NCBI GenBank assembly: GCA_025453925.1 | Contig: JALOPK010000117.1 | Location: forward strand, 1-16,958 | Length of the DNA: 16,958 nt | Reading direction: 5' to 3' | Origin: Candidatus Eiseniibacteriota bacterium | GTDB lineage: Bacteria; JAFGKV01 | In this document: positions 7,557 through 16,218 of the stretch, in pieces | Numbering within the stretch: position 1 is the first letter of the stretch | Layout: every line of letters starts with the position of its first letter | Program-made: the position numbers and the translations under genes | Notes under the pieces: model-generated | What the model saw: only the letters and a program-made list of their open reading frames with translations | What the model was told of the DNA's origin: nothing | Databases searched by the model: none

Positions 7557-10500
7557 TCAGGGTCCGTCGCGGACGACTATCCCACGACCTGACTTCCCGT
7601 CGACCAGAATCCGCAGTGCTTCCTGAAGGCGCACGTGTCTGACCGCGCCATCGAGGTACTCGCTTGCCGCGGGTTGGCCCTGGAGCCAACCCCAGTCGAT
7701 GCACCCATCTCCCCTCCCCTGGTGCACCGTGAGGTAGGCAATGCCGAACGTGGTGAGATTGTCGAAGAAATGGGAGCCGAGAGAGGGCTCTACTTCCAGA
7801 TCCGGGAAGTCGGTTTCGACGATGGCCCGGGCGCTGGAAATCTGATGCCACGCAACGGGAATGCCAAGCCAGGGGTCGCTGGATCCCCACCGGCCGGGAC
7901 CGATGAGCAGGCAGTTTCTCTCCTCCGCCCGCATCACACCGTTGAGACGCTGGAGGATCTCCGCCACGCGACCAGTTTGAGACCGGTCAAGCCGTGACGG
8001 GTCCACCATGATCACATCGCGCACAAACGATGTCCGGCCATGGCCAAGGGCGCACTCCGAGCGCACGAGGATCGGTTGCTCGTCGCCGATGCGATCGAGG
8101 TCGATCTCGTCACCCATTCGCTCCACCACCATTGGACGCACCTGGAGCACGTGGAACTCGTGGGGCGCGGCACGGCCGGCCTGCAGATCCATGGCGAACT
8201 CGATCTCCACAGGCATCCCGAATCCCGCCTCGGTGACCGCCAGAAGACGCTGCATGAGCCGCGGGAGGGAGAAATGGTACCCTTCCAGGAGCCCCGCGAA
8301 GGTCACCAGGGGAATTCCCCCCACGTCCAGGCCGGCCACGATTCGTTCGTTGTCGGGGAAGTAGGAGGAGGCGATGGCATCCGCCTCGCCCGCTCGCAAG
8401 GCATCGACTGTGTCGCAGGCGACGATGTTCGCATCCAGCGCCAGACCGGGGATCATGCCTTCCTGCCCCAGATCGAGGGAAAAGAACCGGTGTTGCGCGG
8501 AGCGGAGGATGTCGGGCACCCGTGAGAACTGGGGTAACACCTCGGGCCGCGCCGGGCAGAATCGAAGACCCTCCCGGCCTTCCACCACGCTCTTGCCGAG
8601 GCCCATTGCCGTCAGGGTCACGCCGTCCTCGGGCCGCATGCCGCGAATCGGGTAGAAGTTGTATGAGAGAGCAACTCCCGAAAACGTGGGGTAGAACCGG
8701 TTCCCTCGGCCGCTCCCAACCAGCCGCTGCACCAAAACAGCCATCCGCTCCTCCTCGACTCGGTGGGGCGTCGTCGCCAGGTACTCCCTGGCCGCTCGAA
8801 AGGCCGTCGAGGAATAGACCACCTTGATGGCCTCGATGAGCTGCGCCAGCCTGACGTCGAGACTGGGGTGATTGTTGGGGAGCATGACCGTGGCGTACAC
8901 CCCCGCGAAGGGCTGCAGCACCGAGTCCTCGAGAATGCTGGACGACCGCACCGCCAGTGGTCCCCGCAAGGAGCGCCGCCAGCTCGGCCCGGCGCCCGTG
9001 GCCGAAGCGACCGCCCCGGAATGCATCCAGCACGTCCTGATCGGTGCGCTCCCCGGGTTCCAGGACCATGGCTTTCAGCTTATTCTCGGCCACGAACTCC
9101 TCGAACACATCGCTGGCCAGCACGACCGTGTCGGGGATGCACACCTGGACGCCCGGAACGCCGATGTCTTCCTGCGCCAGGAGCTTGTGCATGAAGGCAA
9201 GACCCCGGCCCTTCCCTCCCAGTGAACCCTGGCCGATCTTGGCGAACGCTACGAAGTCGTCATACCGCGACACATCGAAATCCGCGATGATGTGCCGCTG
9301 TATCTGCCTGAGGTAGGTGACGAAAGACTCCAGCAGGTACCGGCGGAGATCCGCGATGCTGGGGAACTCCGACACCCGCTTCGGACGGATGAGGGAGGCG
9401 AGCTCGAACTCGGATCTGGCCTTAAGCCACCGGGAGAAATGGTTCCTGCGGGCATGGAAGTCGATCGACTCGTCGGGCACCTGCCGGAGACTGTCCACCA
9501 TTCCTTTGATGGTGCCGGCACGCCCGACTTCGCGGCCGTCGAGCGCACGGAACACGAAGTCGCCGAAACCGAAGTGGGTCATGATGAAATCGCGAATCTC
9601 ATCCAGAAGCCGGGGCGACTCCTTGTGCACGAAAAACGCGCCGGCGGCATGGGCACGCTCTGCGTTTCGAGAATCGGTGGACTGGAGGAGGAGCGGCACG
9701 TCTGGATCCCGCTCTCGAATCCTTCGTGCCAGCTTCAGCCCGGCTTCGCTGTCATACACGCCTTCACAGTGATAGCTGACATCGGAAATCACGCCCAGGA
9801 GGTTTTCCGCGTAGCGTTCATAGAGAGACCAGGCTTCCTCGAACGACTGCGCCAGCAGGATCTTCGGCCGGGCCCGGGTGCGAAGCAACCGGTGGGAAAG
9901 GTTGAAACCTTCGTCCAGCAGACGGCCGGTCTGCCTCGTTACCTCCGCGTAGATCTGGGGGAGAAACGAGGAGAAGAACCGAACTTCGTCCTCCACCAGA
10001 ATAATCACCTGAACCCCGCTCTCCAGCACGTCATGATCCGCATTCTCGCGGTCTTCGACCTGCTTGATCATGGCCAGGAAGACCTTGAGATCGCCTTGCC
10101 AGAGGAAGACCCAGTCGATGACACCCCGGTCCCGCATCCCTTCCAACCGTGGCAGATCCCAGGCATGGGCCGCCAGGAGCGCGACATGTACGCCGGGGTG
10201 CGCCGCTTTCACCTCCCGGCCGAATACTTCGGGTTCCATGTCCCCGATGCGGGAGGTGGTGATGACGAGGTCAAACGGTTTGGCGGCAAGCAGCTCAAGC
10301 GCCTGGCGGCCGCTTCCCGCAAGGGTGAACCGCGGCGCGAATCGGAGGTTCAGCTCGAGATTCCGATACTCCTGGAGCACCAGCTCGGTGAGGTGGCCGT
10401 CTTCCTGGAGGATGAAAGCATCGTACTGCGAGGCAACCATGAGGATCTCCTGCACCCGGAATCCCATCAGGGAGGAGAACTCGTCGGTGTGCATGCCGTA

Positions 10501-10608
10501 GGTCGGGACGGCCATGCGGGCAGCCGGCCGGGGCCTGGTCGCGGGAATGGAGACACAACTGCCGACCACATCATAACGCCGCCCGTGCGCGGCTGCAAGA
10601 CACGCCAT
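7557..10608 (-). CDS. Double-receiver / PEP-synthase-like ATP-binding protein, broken by a one-base frameshift
   Basis: The gene reads in one frame from 10608 to about 8968 and in another from about 8966 to 7557; dropping one base of the GGGG run (8965-8962) gives one 1016-residue protein. Residues ~54-185 look like a receiver domain that has lost its phospho-acceptor (ITTS in place of the Asp). Residues ~199-345 form a second receiver with an acidic E206-D207-E208 cluster, D276 in GVISDVS, S310/T311 and K329. A PEP-synthase/PPDK N-terminal ATP-binding domain follows: GGKGRGLAF (464-472), RSSSILEDS (554-562), EIEFAMD (801-807) and LQVRPM (821-826). A C-terminal region has GPGRWGSSD (903-911) and GSHFF (944-948). 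The swivelling phosphohistidine domain and PEP-binding barrel of true PEP synthase are absent. A GAGGAT element supports the 10608 start, though ATG 10515 (residue 32) is an alternative. Reaction and partner unknown. Confidence 0.85.
8962..8970 (-). other. Frameshift site in the PEP-synthase-like gene
   Basis: The upstream frame reads AELAALL up to 8968, and the downstream frame resumes at GPLAVRSSS from 8963. The total span of 3052 bases is 3 x 1017 + 1, matching one extra base, most simply in the four-base homopolymer 8962-8965. This could be a real mutation, an assembly error or a recoding site. Confidence 0.8.
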
Positions 10609-10666
10609 CGATCCTCATGCTCCGGCCGATTGCGGTCTTGGGATGAGTCTGCCCGACGGTATGCTC

Positions 10667-10678
10667 ACCGTGAACGGT
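10667..10678. promoter_or_regulatory. Small inverted repeat in a divergent intergenic region
   Basis: ACCGT-GA-ACGGT lies in the 244-base gap between the PEP-synthase-like gene and the beta-barrel gene, which diverge. It could be an operator, but so short a repeat can arise by chance. I could not find a convincing promoter for either gene in this gap. Confidence 0.2.
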
Positions 10679-10834
10679 CGGCCCTCCCATCCCGTGCCAG
10701 GCCCCATCCGCTTCAGACTCCACTTCCGGTTCACGCGCCCGCGATCACAGATCTTGCCCTCTCCGGCCGGCAACGCCTTCTTCCCGATGCTGCTTCCAAC
10801 GTCACAGTATCCGGGAGCCGGCAATACCGCCCAA

Positions 10835-10847
10835 CCCGAACAGGAGA
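10835..10847 (+). promoter_or_regulatory. Ribosome-binding region of the beta-barrel gene
   Basis: CCCGAACAGGAGA, identical to the element before the aminotransferase gene, ends 5 bases before ATG 10853 and decides the start. Confidence 0.65.
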
Positions 10848-10852
10848 GCCCA

Positions 10853-11605
10853 ATGTCTCGGATTCACCCTGCAACCCGCAGCCTTCCACTTGCCCTCTGC
10901 CTCCTCGCGGCTCCTGCACCCGCCCGGGCGGGTTGGCAGTTCGATGTCGAGACCGGCGCGGTGCTCAGCGGCTACAACGACGTGGGAATCCCCGGATCCA
11001 CGGGCACAAGGTTCTCCCTCTCCGACGACCTCACCACCGCAACGTCGCCCTACATCCGGGCGCGGCTCACCCACACGTTCCGGCTGAGGCACGCGCTGTC
11101 GGTGCTGGCAGCCCCCCTCACGCTGGAACCCGAGGGCGCATTCGGCGACACCGTTCACTTCGCGGGTGCGGCGTTCCCTGCGCAGAGCCGCGTTAATGGC
11201 ACCTACCGGTTCGATTCATACCGGCTCACCTACCGGTACGACGTGCACCGGAGTCAGAAGGTAAAGGTCGGGTTGGGGATCACGGCCAAGATTCGGGACG
11301 CGGAGATCGCGCTGCGAAGCGGGAGCCAGTATGCGACCAAGATCAACACCGGCTTCGTCCCCCTCCTCCACGGCTCGTTTGAATGGTGGTTCGCGGACCG
11401 ATCCTCCCTGCTGGTAGTAGCCGACGCGCTGGCGGCCCCCCAGGGGCGGGCCGAGGACGTGCTGGTCGCCTTGCGATTCGAGGCCGTCCCCCCCCTGGCG
11501 ATCCGGGTCGGCTACCGTATCCTGGAGGGCGGCGCCGACAACGACGAGGTCTACACCTTCGCGCTCCTGCACTACCTTGCCATGGGGTTCACCATTACCA
11601 TCTGA
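10853..11605 (+). CDS. Putative outer-membrane beta-barrel protein
   Basis: This 250-residue protein starts with a typical Sec signal peptide: basic MSRIHPATR, hydrophobic LPLALCLLAAPAP, then cleavage after ARA at about residue 26. The mature part shows alternating hydrophobic strands (FRLRHALSVLAAPL, YRFDSYRLTYRYDV, KVKVGLGITAKI, VLVALRFEAV, LAIRVGYRILEGG) and ends in a hydrophobic strand, as in outer-membrane barrels. Before residue 1 there is an AGGAG (10842-10846) six bases from ATG, so I reject the upstream in-frame start at 10643, which would bury the signal peptide. It probably sits in the outer membrane as a small barrel. No specific family or ligand is recognised. It is divergent from the PEP-synthase-like gene. 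Confidence 0.8.
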   Translation: MSRIHPATRSLPLALCLLAAPAPARAGWQFDVETGAVLSGYNDVGIPGSTGTRFSLSDDLTTATSPYIRARLTHTFRLRHALSVLAAPLTLEPEGAFGDTVHFAGAAFPAQSRVNGTYRFDSYRLTYRYDVHRSQKVKVGLGITAKIRDAEIALRSGSQYATKINTGFVPLLHGSFEWWFADRSSLLVVADALAAPQGRAEDVLVALRFEAVPPLAIRVGYRILEGGADNDEVYTFALLHYLAMGFTITI

Positions 11606-11616
11606 CCCATTCCACT

Positions 11617-11641
11617 CGGGCAGCATCCATCACCGTGCCCG
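11617..11641 (+). terminator. Possible weak hairpin terminator after the beta-barrel gene
   Basis: CGGGCA (11617-11622) pairs with TGCCCG (11636-11641) over a 13-base loop, 11 bases after the stop codon. No T-run follows, so intrinsic termination would be poor. Confidence 0.3.
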
Positions 11642-12244
11642 CCTCTGGGTGTCTGCGTACGGATGCCGTGAGATCGCCAGGCACTTGGTTTTGGGGTCCA
11701 CCACCCGGGCGGAGATGGTCGCACGGACAACGGGGAGTATCTCGCACTGGCGATCTTGCGTCTGCAGCGTGACGGCGAGTGATCAGGTGTGGAAGGCTCC
11801 GGGAAGATCGGATCGTATTCGTGACTGCTACGACGTGAAGCTATCCCTCAACATGACACGGCCACAGCGACCCTCCCTCCTTGCCTACCGTCAGCGGGCT
11901 GCGGAACTCACCTGCACCTCCATGTCAGAAGAGGCTCGTGCGAAACGCGGCCCATCAACGGTCGTGACGGAGCCCGACCCTCCAGAAGACAGACGGAACA
12001 GCCCGCATGGCAGATATGGAGGGACGACCTCCGTGTCGTCCGCAGGGGTTCTGCATGGGGCTCAGGAGTTGCCGTGTGTATGAGCAGGGCAACACCCGGG
12101 GCCGGGACTTGTTTGCGGACATGTGGTTACGCCGACAACGGTGAACACCTCGCACACTCGCATGCTGGAGCCCCGGCGCCCTGAGTCCGGTGATTGGGCA
12201 CGCCGGAGAGCGGCGCGGCGACAGCCTGCACGGATGAATCCGTA

Positions 12245-12260
12245 CTCTCAACCCTGAGAG
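12245..12260 (-). terminator. Small hairpin downstream of the GTPase operon
   Basis: CTCTCA and TGAGAG form a 6-bp stem with a 4-base loop, about 100 bases after the DUF456 stop. No T-tract is present on either side, so a role as terminator is only a guess from position. Confidence 0.25.
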
Positions 12261-12294
12261 GTCTCACGGCGCACCGCCCCCTCAGCGGCCCCAC

Positions 12295-12333
12295 GAACCC
12301 CGAGCACTCGACCGTGAACCCTGAGCCCCTCGA
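12295..12333. repeat. Imperfect direct repeat, two copies
   Basis: GAACCCCGAGCACTCGA (12295-12311) is repeated 21 bases later as GAACCCTGAGCCCCTCGA (12316-12333), with one substitution and a small shift near the end. Origin unknown. Confidence 0.4.
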
Positions 12334-12362
12334 ACTCCCCCCGGAGCGAGACGGCAGAGGGT

Positions 12363-12854
12363 TTAGGTCAGCAGGCCAACAACGATCAGCACGGCCATGG
12401 CGAGCGAGATGGCCAGCCGTACCACGGTGGTGAGCAGGCTTCCGATGCCGACACCGGCAGCAGCCTTGAGCGCCTGACGGGAAGTCCTCCCGGTGAGACG
12501 CTCGACGGCCGCCACGCCGATTAACGGGAGCACGAACACCAGCCACAACGGCCCGGCCAGGAACCCCACTGCCGCCAGCACGGTAGCTGCGATGATCGCC
12601 TTCCGGGACGCTCCGGCGCCGGCGGCGCCCGCGGCCCCCGCGAAGGAGTCGAAGATCAAGGAGACCGCCGTGAGTACCGCCAGGGCGATTATGGTGGGTG
12701 AGCCGTAGAATCGGAACCCCGTGGCCCAGGCATAGCCGGCGCCCGCGGCGAGGATGATCGGAGGGCCCGGCAGCAGCGGCAAGACGGATCCGACAACGCC
12801 CACGGCGGCACTGAGGGCCAGCGGAACTAGCAGCACGATCTCCCACCAGTTCAT
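12363..12854 (-). CDS. DUF456 family small membrane protein
   Basis: This 163-residue hydrophobic protein matches the DUF456 pattern: a first helix ending in GSVLPLLPGPPIILAAGAGYAWATG (glycine/proline hinge at ~22-46), then a helix ending in D69, a glycine-rich stretch with GASRKAI (81-87), and GPLWLVFVLPLIGVAAVERLTGR (101-123). About four or five helices are present and the length is normal for the family. Its biochemical function is not established. The start at 12854 is fixed by AGGAGG (12865-12860) five bases upstream and by a 4-base ATGA overlap with the stop of the GTPase gene. It is the last gene of the operon. A longer in-frame start at 13205 lies within the GTPase gene and codes an arginine-rich extension; rejected. 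Confidence 0.85.
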   Translation of the reverse strand: MNWWEIVLLVPLALSAAVGVVGSVLPLLPGPPIILAAGAGYAWATGFRFYGSPTIIALAVLTAVSLIFDSFAGAAGAAGAGASRKAIIAATVLAAVGFLAGPLWLVFVLPLIGVAAVERLTGRTSRQALKAAAGVGIGSLLTTVVRLAISLAMAVLIVVGLLT

Positions 12855-14521
12855 GACGCCCTCCTGCCGTCGCCGCCCTCGGACCCTGATTGAGCCAATG
12901 TCCCGAGAGCGCGCAGCGCAGACGACACAGCCGCGGCATCTCCCTGCGCACGACGTTCCACGGCTTCGATGGCGCCTCCGTGCAGGGCGAGAGCTTCGGC
13001 CTCGAGACCGGTGAGCACCGCAGCGATTGCGGCCCGCGCCCGCCGGCGGCTGCCCCACCGGAGGAGCCGGTGGACCAGCGTCCACTGCAGCGCGAGCGCA
13101 ACCGCCAGCACGACCGCGGCCCCGGTGAAAGATTCCCACTCCGGAGCCCTGCCGGCCAGCACGCGGCTGACCGTCCGCGCCACCCAGTAAGCAATCCAGG
13201 CCCACGCCGGCAGATCCATCAACAGACTCGACAACCTCCCCGGGGACCCGCTCCGACGCTCCAACTCCCGGCTGACGAGAACCGGCAACCTGGCGGCGAT
13301 CAGCTTCGGCGTAGTCTCCGAACCAAGGTGAGCCACAACCAGCCCGCGCACGACACCCCCGTCCATCCCGCGTTTCGTGGCGGCGAGCACGAAACCCTCG
13401 TGCAGCAGCGCGTCACCGTGCTCGTCGGATAGGACCATCTCGTCAACCTTGGCCCGCAGCCGTGCATCCAGCCGCTCCGCGGTGGTGGCCGAGCCCGTCT
13501 GCGCCAGTCTGCGGAGACCATACGCTATGGTGGCGAACAGGCCGAACACCCCGGTGAACGAACCTCCTCGCGCGGCAGTGATCAGGGAAGTGAGGCCGTC
13601 TTCGGGCATCACGACCCGACGCAGCGATCGCGCCGTCTCGGCGAAAGACATGACCACGGACTCTATACAATCCTCGCGCCAGGCCCGGGCCGCGGTCTCC
13701 CACCCCTCCGGGAGCGCACCGCGCACGAGCCGGGAGGCCAGCGAGGCCCGCTCAGCCATGTTGGACCGGACGATACCTGCCAGGCGGGAGCGATCAAGGC
13801 CCTCGGCAACAAAGGAAACGAGCTCATCAAATCGGTTCGCGGACGAGGTGCTCCCCTCAGTGTGCGGCCTGAGCGCCGCGCGGGCGGAAATCGGGTACAC
13901 GGGCGCCTCGGTGAAGCCCACCGTACGGATCACGCCCCGGAAGTCATCCACGGCAGCCCCATCGGGAAGCTGGTCGATCTTGTTGAAGACGAAGGCGAAC
14001 TCGCGCCCCTCCCGGTAGGCCGCCAGAAGACTCAGCACGCGCGCCGAGACATACTTCTCGCCGCTTACCACCACTAACACCATGTCGGCGAGATCGAGGG
14101 CGCCCTTCAGCATGACGAGGTGGTCCTCGCATGCGCTGTCCGCGTCGGGCGAGTCTATGATGACCTTGCCCTCTAGAGAAGCCCGTTGGTGGCGCACGAG
14201 TTTGACTTCCGGCAGCTCAAGGAGCCATGGGTCATCATCCCTGACATGCAGATATGCCGTGAACCCCGAGGTGGTCGGCCGCCGTTCACCCGTGACCGCC
14301 ACTGGTTCGCCGGCAAGGGCGTTTAGGAGGGTGGACTTGCCGACACCCGTCCCCCCGGCCAGAAGGATGCGGAATGGCCTGAAAGGAGCAGCGGCACCGT
14401 GCTCGATCTGCTCCGCCAGCGCGCGAAGTCCCGCGCCTGCCACTTGCAGACCGGGGAAGACGGATTCGGCGGCCAGGGCCTGCAGGGCCCGGGCAGTGTC
14501 TGCCGATCCCGCGAAGGTCAC
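12851..14521 (-). CDS. Dynamin-like membrane GTPase, second of a tandem pair
   Basis: This 556-residue protein has a GTPase domain at its N-terminus: P-loop GGTGVGKST (56-64) with K62, a switch I threonine at T83/T84, switch II D123-S-P-D instead of the usual DxxG, NKID (180-183) and a G5-like ISA (211-213). The rest is helical, with hydrophobic segments at about 322-338, 436-456 and 465-487; the last two can span the membrane as a hairpin, as in bacterial dynamin-like proteins and other membrane-anchored GTPases. The start is GTG 14521, overlapping the TGA of the upstream GTPase by 4 bases, and there is no better start. It shares DSPDxDS and an EKY motif (155-157) with its neighbour, so the pair probably arose by duplication. 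Membrane fission, fusion or stress-repair roles are known for dynamin-like pairs but are inferred here. Confidence 0.82.
   Translation of the reverse strand: MTFAGSADTARALQALAAESVFPGLQVAGAGLRALAEQIEHGAAAPFRPFRILLAGGTGVGKSTLLNALAGEPVAVTGERRPTTSGFTAYLHVRDDDPWLLELPEVKLVRHQRASLEGKVIIDSPDADSACEDHLVMLKGALDLADMVLVVVSGEKYVSARVLSLLAAYREGREFAFVFNKIDQLPDGAAVDDFRGVIRTVGFTEAPVYPISARAALRPHTEGSTSSANRFDELVSFVAEGLDRSRLAGIVRSNMAERASLASRLVRGALPEGWETAARAWREDCIESVVMSFAETARSLRRVVMPEDGLTSLITAARGGSFTGVFGLFATIAYGLRRLAQTGSATTAERLDARLRAKVDEMVLSDEHGDALLHEGFVLAATKRGMDGGVVRGLVVAHLGSETTPKLIAARLPVLVSRELERRSGSPGRLSSLLMDLPAWAWIAYWVARTVSRVLAGRAPEWESFTGAAVVLAVALALQWTLVHRLLRWGSRRRARAAIAAVLTGLEAEALALHGGAIEAVERRAQGDAAAVSSALRALGTLAQSGSEGGDGRRAS
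12860..12865 (-). promoter_or_regulatory. Shine-Dalgarno AGGAGG for the DUF456 gene
   Basis: AGGAGG on the minus strand, within the end of the GTPase gene, lies 5 bases before the ATG at 12854 and decides this start. Confidence 0.75.
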
Positions 14522-16218
14522 TGGAGCAGCTCCCTGGCGCCCGGGAGCTGGGCACCCACGTCTCGGATCCTCTCTGCGAGCCCCGGCTCGGGCAACGGCA
14601 CGGCTTGCCGCAGGGGAACCATCAGTTCATCGAGAAACCCTCTCAGCGACGCCTCGCGTACATCCAGAAGCCTGGACCGGCAGCGGAGAAAGTAGGGATG
14701 CCCCAGACCTCGCTCCAAGAGGAAGGCCATCAGGCGTTCCACCGCCGGCACCACGGCGAGATCACTCACGTTCAGACCGCCCGTCAGGATCCCGCCAAGG
14801 ACGCCAGCGCCGATCTGCAGGCACGACTTGACGCCGATCAGAAGCCGACGGACGCCGGGCCTGGCGCCGAGGGCGCGGGCGACGGTCTCGCTCTCCTCGG
14901 CCACCCAGCGTTCCACGTCCCGTTCGGCAGCCGCCAGAAATGCATCGATCCGTGGAAGATCGGCGCACTCGGGCATCGAGGCCCGCCATCGGAGGGAGGA
15001 GTCGCGGATCGGCAAAGGCACTCCTTCGAGTCGGCGCGCGAGATCCACCAGGAGGCCGCGGCACACGCCGGTAACCCGCCGCCGCTCCCGTTCGAGCATC
15101 GCCGCCCTGCCCTGATCGTCGGAGTCCCCCAGCCTGTGCCGCGCCCGTCCGACCACGGCGGTCCCCAGTGACCTGACCCCGTCATAGAAGTCATCGACGA
15201 CCGGGATCCTGAACTCCCGCATGAGCCGGCGGAACACCCGGTCGAGTTCCTCGAAACGCTCAGTCCGAACCTGCCTGCGGTAGGCGCGGACGGCCTCATC
15301 CGCGGCGGAAGCCATGCCCTGGTGCAGGTCATCCAGCCACCGATGCTCCTCGTCCACCAACTCCGCCAGACGCTCGAGGTGCATCCTCAGGGCGTGAACC
15401 GATCCGTCAAGAGCGGAGGCCTTCACGGCGACCCTATTGGCGCACCAGCCCTCAATCACCACGCTCAGCGGGGCCGCTTCGTCACGCATATCTGCGCGCC
15501 GCGGAAGAGCCAGGACAGGGGCCTTTCCCGCCACGGGCGTCCAGACGGCCTGGACAAAGTCCTCGAGCGCCTCGCGGCTGTCGGACTTGTTCATCACCGC
15601 GGCCAGCGCGCGACCCAAGCCGGAGGCCTGCCGCAGGAAGCTTCCCACCGCCGCATCGTGGTACTTCTCGGGAGTCGTCACCAGGACCAGCGCGTCCGCC
15701 GCGTGTAGCAGGCGATCCGCCCACGCACGGTTCGGCGCATAGTCACTATCCAGATCGGGAGAGTCGATCAGAAGGCATCCGTCGGGCAGTGAATCTGACG
15801 GGGCGAACACCACCGTGGGGTAGCGGTATGTCGCCGAGCCGGCTGCACCTTCGGCGCGGACCGTCGCGGCGCCGGGGAGTAAGGTTTCCATCCGCTCGAG
15901 CGTAGCGCGGGCACCGCATACCACGGGCGACTTGGTCCCCCGGGCCAACGCCGAGACGACGCTCACGGTCTCCCCGACCAGCAGATTGCATATGGTACTC
16001 TTGCCCACATTGGTGCCGCCCGCAAGCAGCACCAGCAGCGGCCGGTCGCCCGAGGCAAGCGCAAGCTTGTCGCGGATGATGGCCAGGGCAGACTCCCTGA
16101 CCTCGTCAGCCTGGACGGCATGCGCCCCGGTCCTCAGTCGCACGGAGGCCACCAAAGCGGCACACTGCGTGAGCGTTGACGCCGGGGATTCTCGCGGGGC
16201 ACCGGTGGGCTGCTTCAC
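14518..16218 (-). CDS. Dynamin-like GTPase, first of a tandem pair
   Basis: This 566-residue protein has a GTPase domain with P-loop AGGTNVGKST (66-75, K73), switch I T95 in RGTKSP, switch II D152-S-P-D in DSPDLDSD (152-159), and NKSD (210-213). EKY recurs at 184-186. The C-terminal part is mostly helical with charged stretches (for example 281-335 and 371-397), and has one glycine-rich hydrophobic segment at about 459-482 that may touch but perhaps not span the membrane. Start GTG 16218 is 4-base overlapped with the end of the kinase gene; a GGGTGA element upstream is a weak ribosome-binding site. The P-loop falls about 65 residues from the N-terminus, similar to its partner. A hetero-oligomer with the following GTPase is likely by analogy with other tandem bacterial dynamin-like proteins; a TrmE/Era-type GTPase is less likely because of the long helical tail. 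Confidence 0.82.
   Translation of the reverse strand: MKQPTGAPRESPASTLTQCAALVASVRLRTGAHAVQADEVRESALAIIRDKLALASGDRPLLVLLAGGTNVGKSTICNLLVGETVSVVSALARGTKSPVVCGARATLERMETLLPGAATVRAEGAAGSATYRYPTVVFAPSDSLPDGCLLIDSPDLDSDYAPNRAWADRLLHAADALVLVTTPEKYHDAAVGSFLRQASGLGRALAAVMNKSDSREALEDFVQAVWTPVAGKAPVLALPRRADMRDEAAPLSVVIEGWCANRVAVKASALDGSVHALRMHLERLAELVDEEHRWLDDLHQGMASAADEAVRAYRRQVRTERFEELDRVFRRLMREFRIPVVDDFYDGVRSLGTAVVGRARHRLGDSDDQGRAAMLERERRRVTGVCRGLLVDLARRLEGVPLPIRDSSLRWRASMPECADLPRIDAFLAAAERDVERWVAEESETVARALGARPGVRRLLIGVKSCLQIGAGVLGGILTGGLNVSDLAVVPAVERLMAFLLERGLGHPYFLRCRSRLLDVREASLRGFLDELMVPLRQAVPLPEPGLAERIRDVGAQLPGARELLQ

Larger units (their letters stand above)
11606..12362. other. 757-base gap with no supportable gene
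   Basis: This lies between the convergent 3' ends of the beta-barrel gene and the DUF456 gene. Reading frames of up to 168 codons exist, but their translations are arginine/serine/proline-rich without any recognisable motif, as expected of random frames in GC-rich DNA. I see a hairpin at 11617-11641, another at 12245-12260 (CTCTCA-ACCC-TGAGAG) and an imperfect direct repeat (12295-12311 and 12316-12333). No tRNA, insertion sequence or known RNA is recognised. Confidence 0.5.

Noticed and set aside
9292-11196. A 634-codon plus-strand frame
   Set aside because: It lies antisense to the PEP-synthase-like gene, whose motifs are clear, and extends into the beta-barrel gene in the wrong frame.
11577-12083. 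A 168-codon plus-strand frame after the beta-barrel gene, with a short RTDNGEY-like peptide in another frame around 11720
   Set aside because: RTDNGEY recalls integrases, but the surrounding residues do not match one and the frame stops soon after. No inverted repeats mark an insertion sequence.
12127-13194. A 355-codon minus-strand frame overlapping the DUF456 gene and GTPase
   Set aside because: It is a shadow: arginine/glycine-rich translation in a frame opposed to two well-supported genes.
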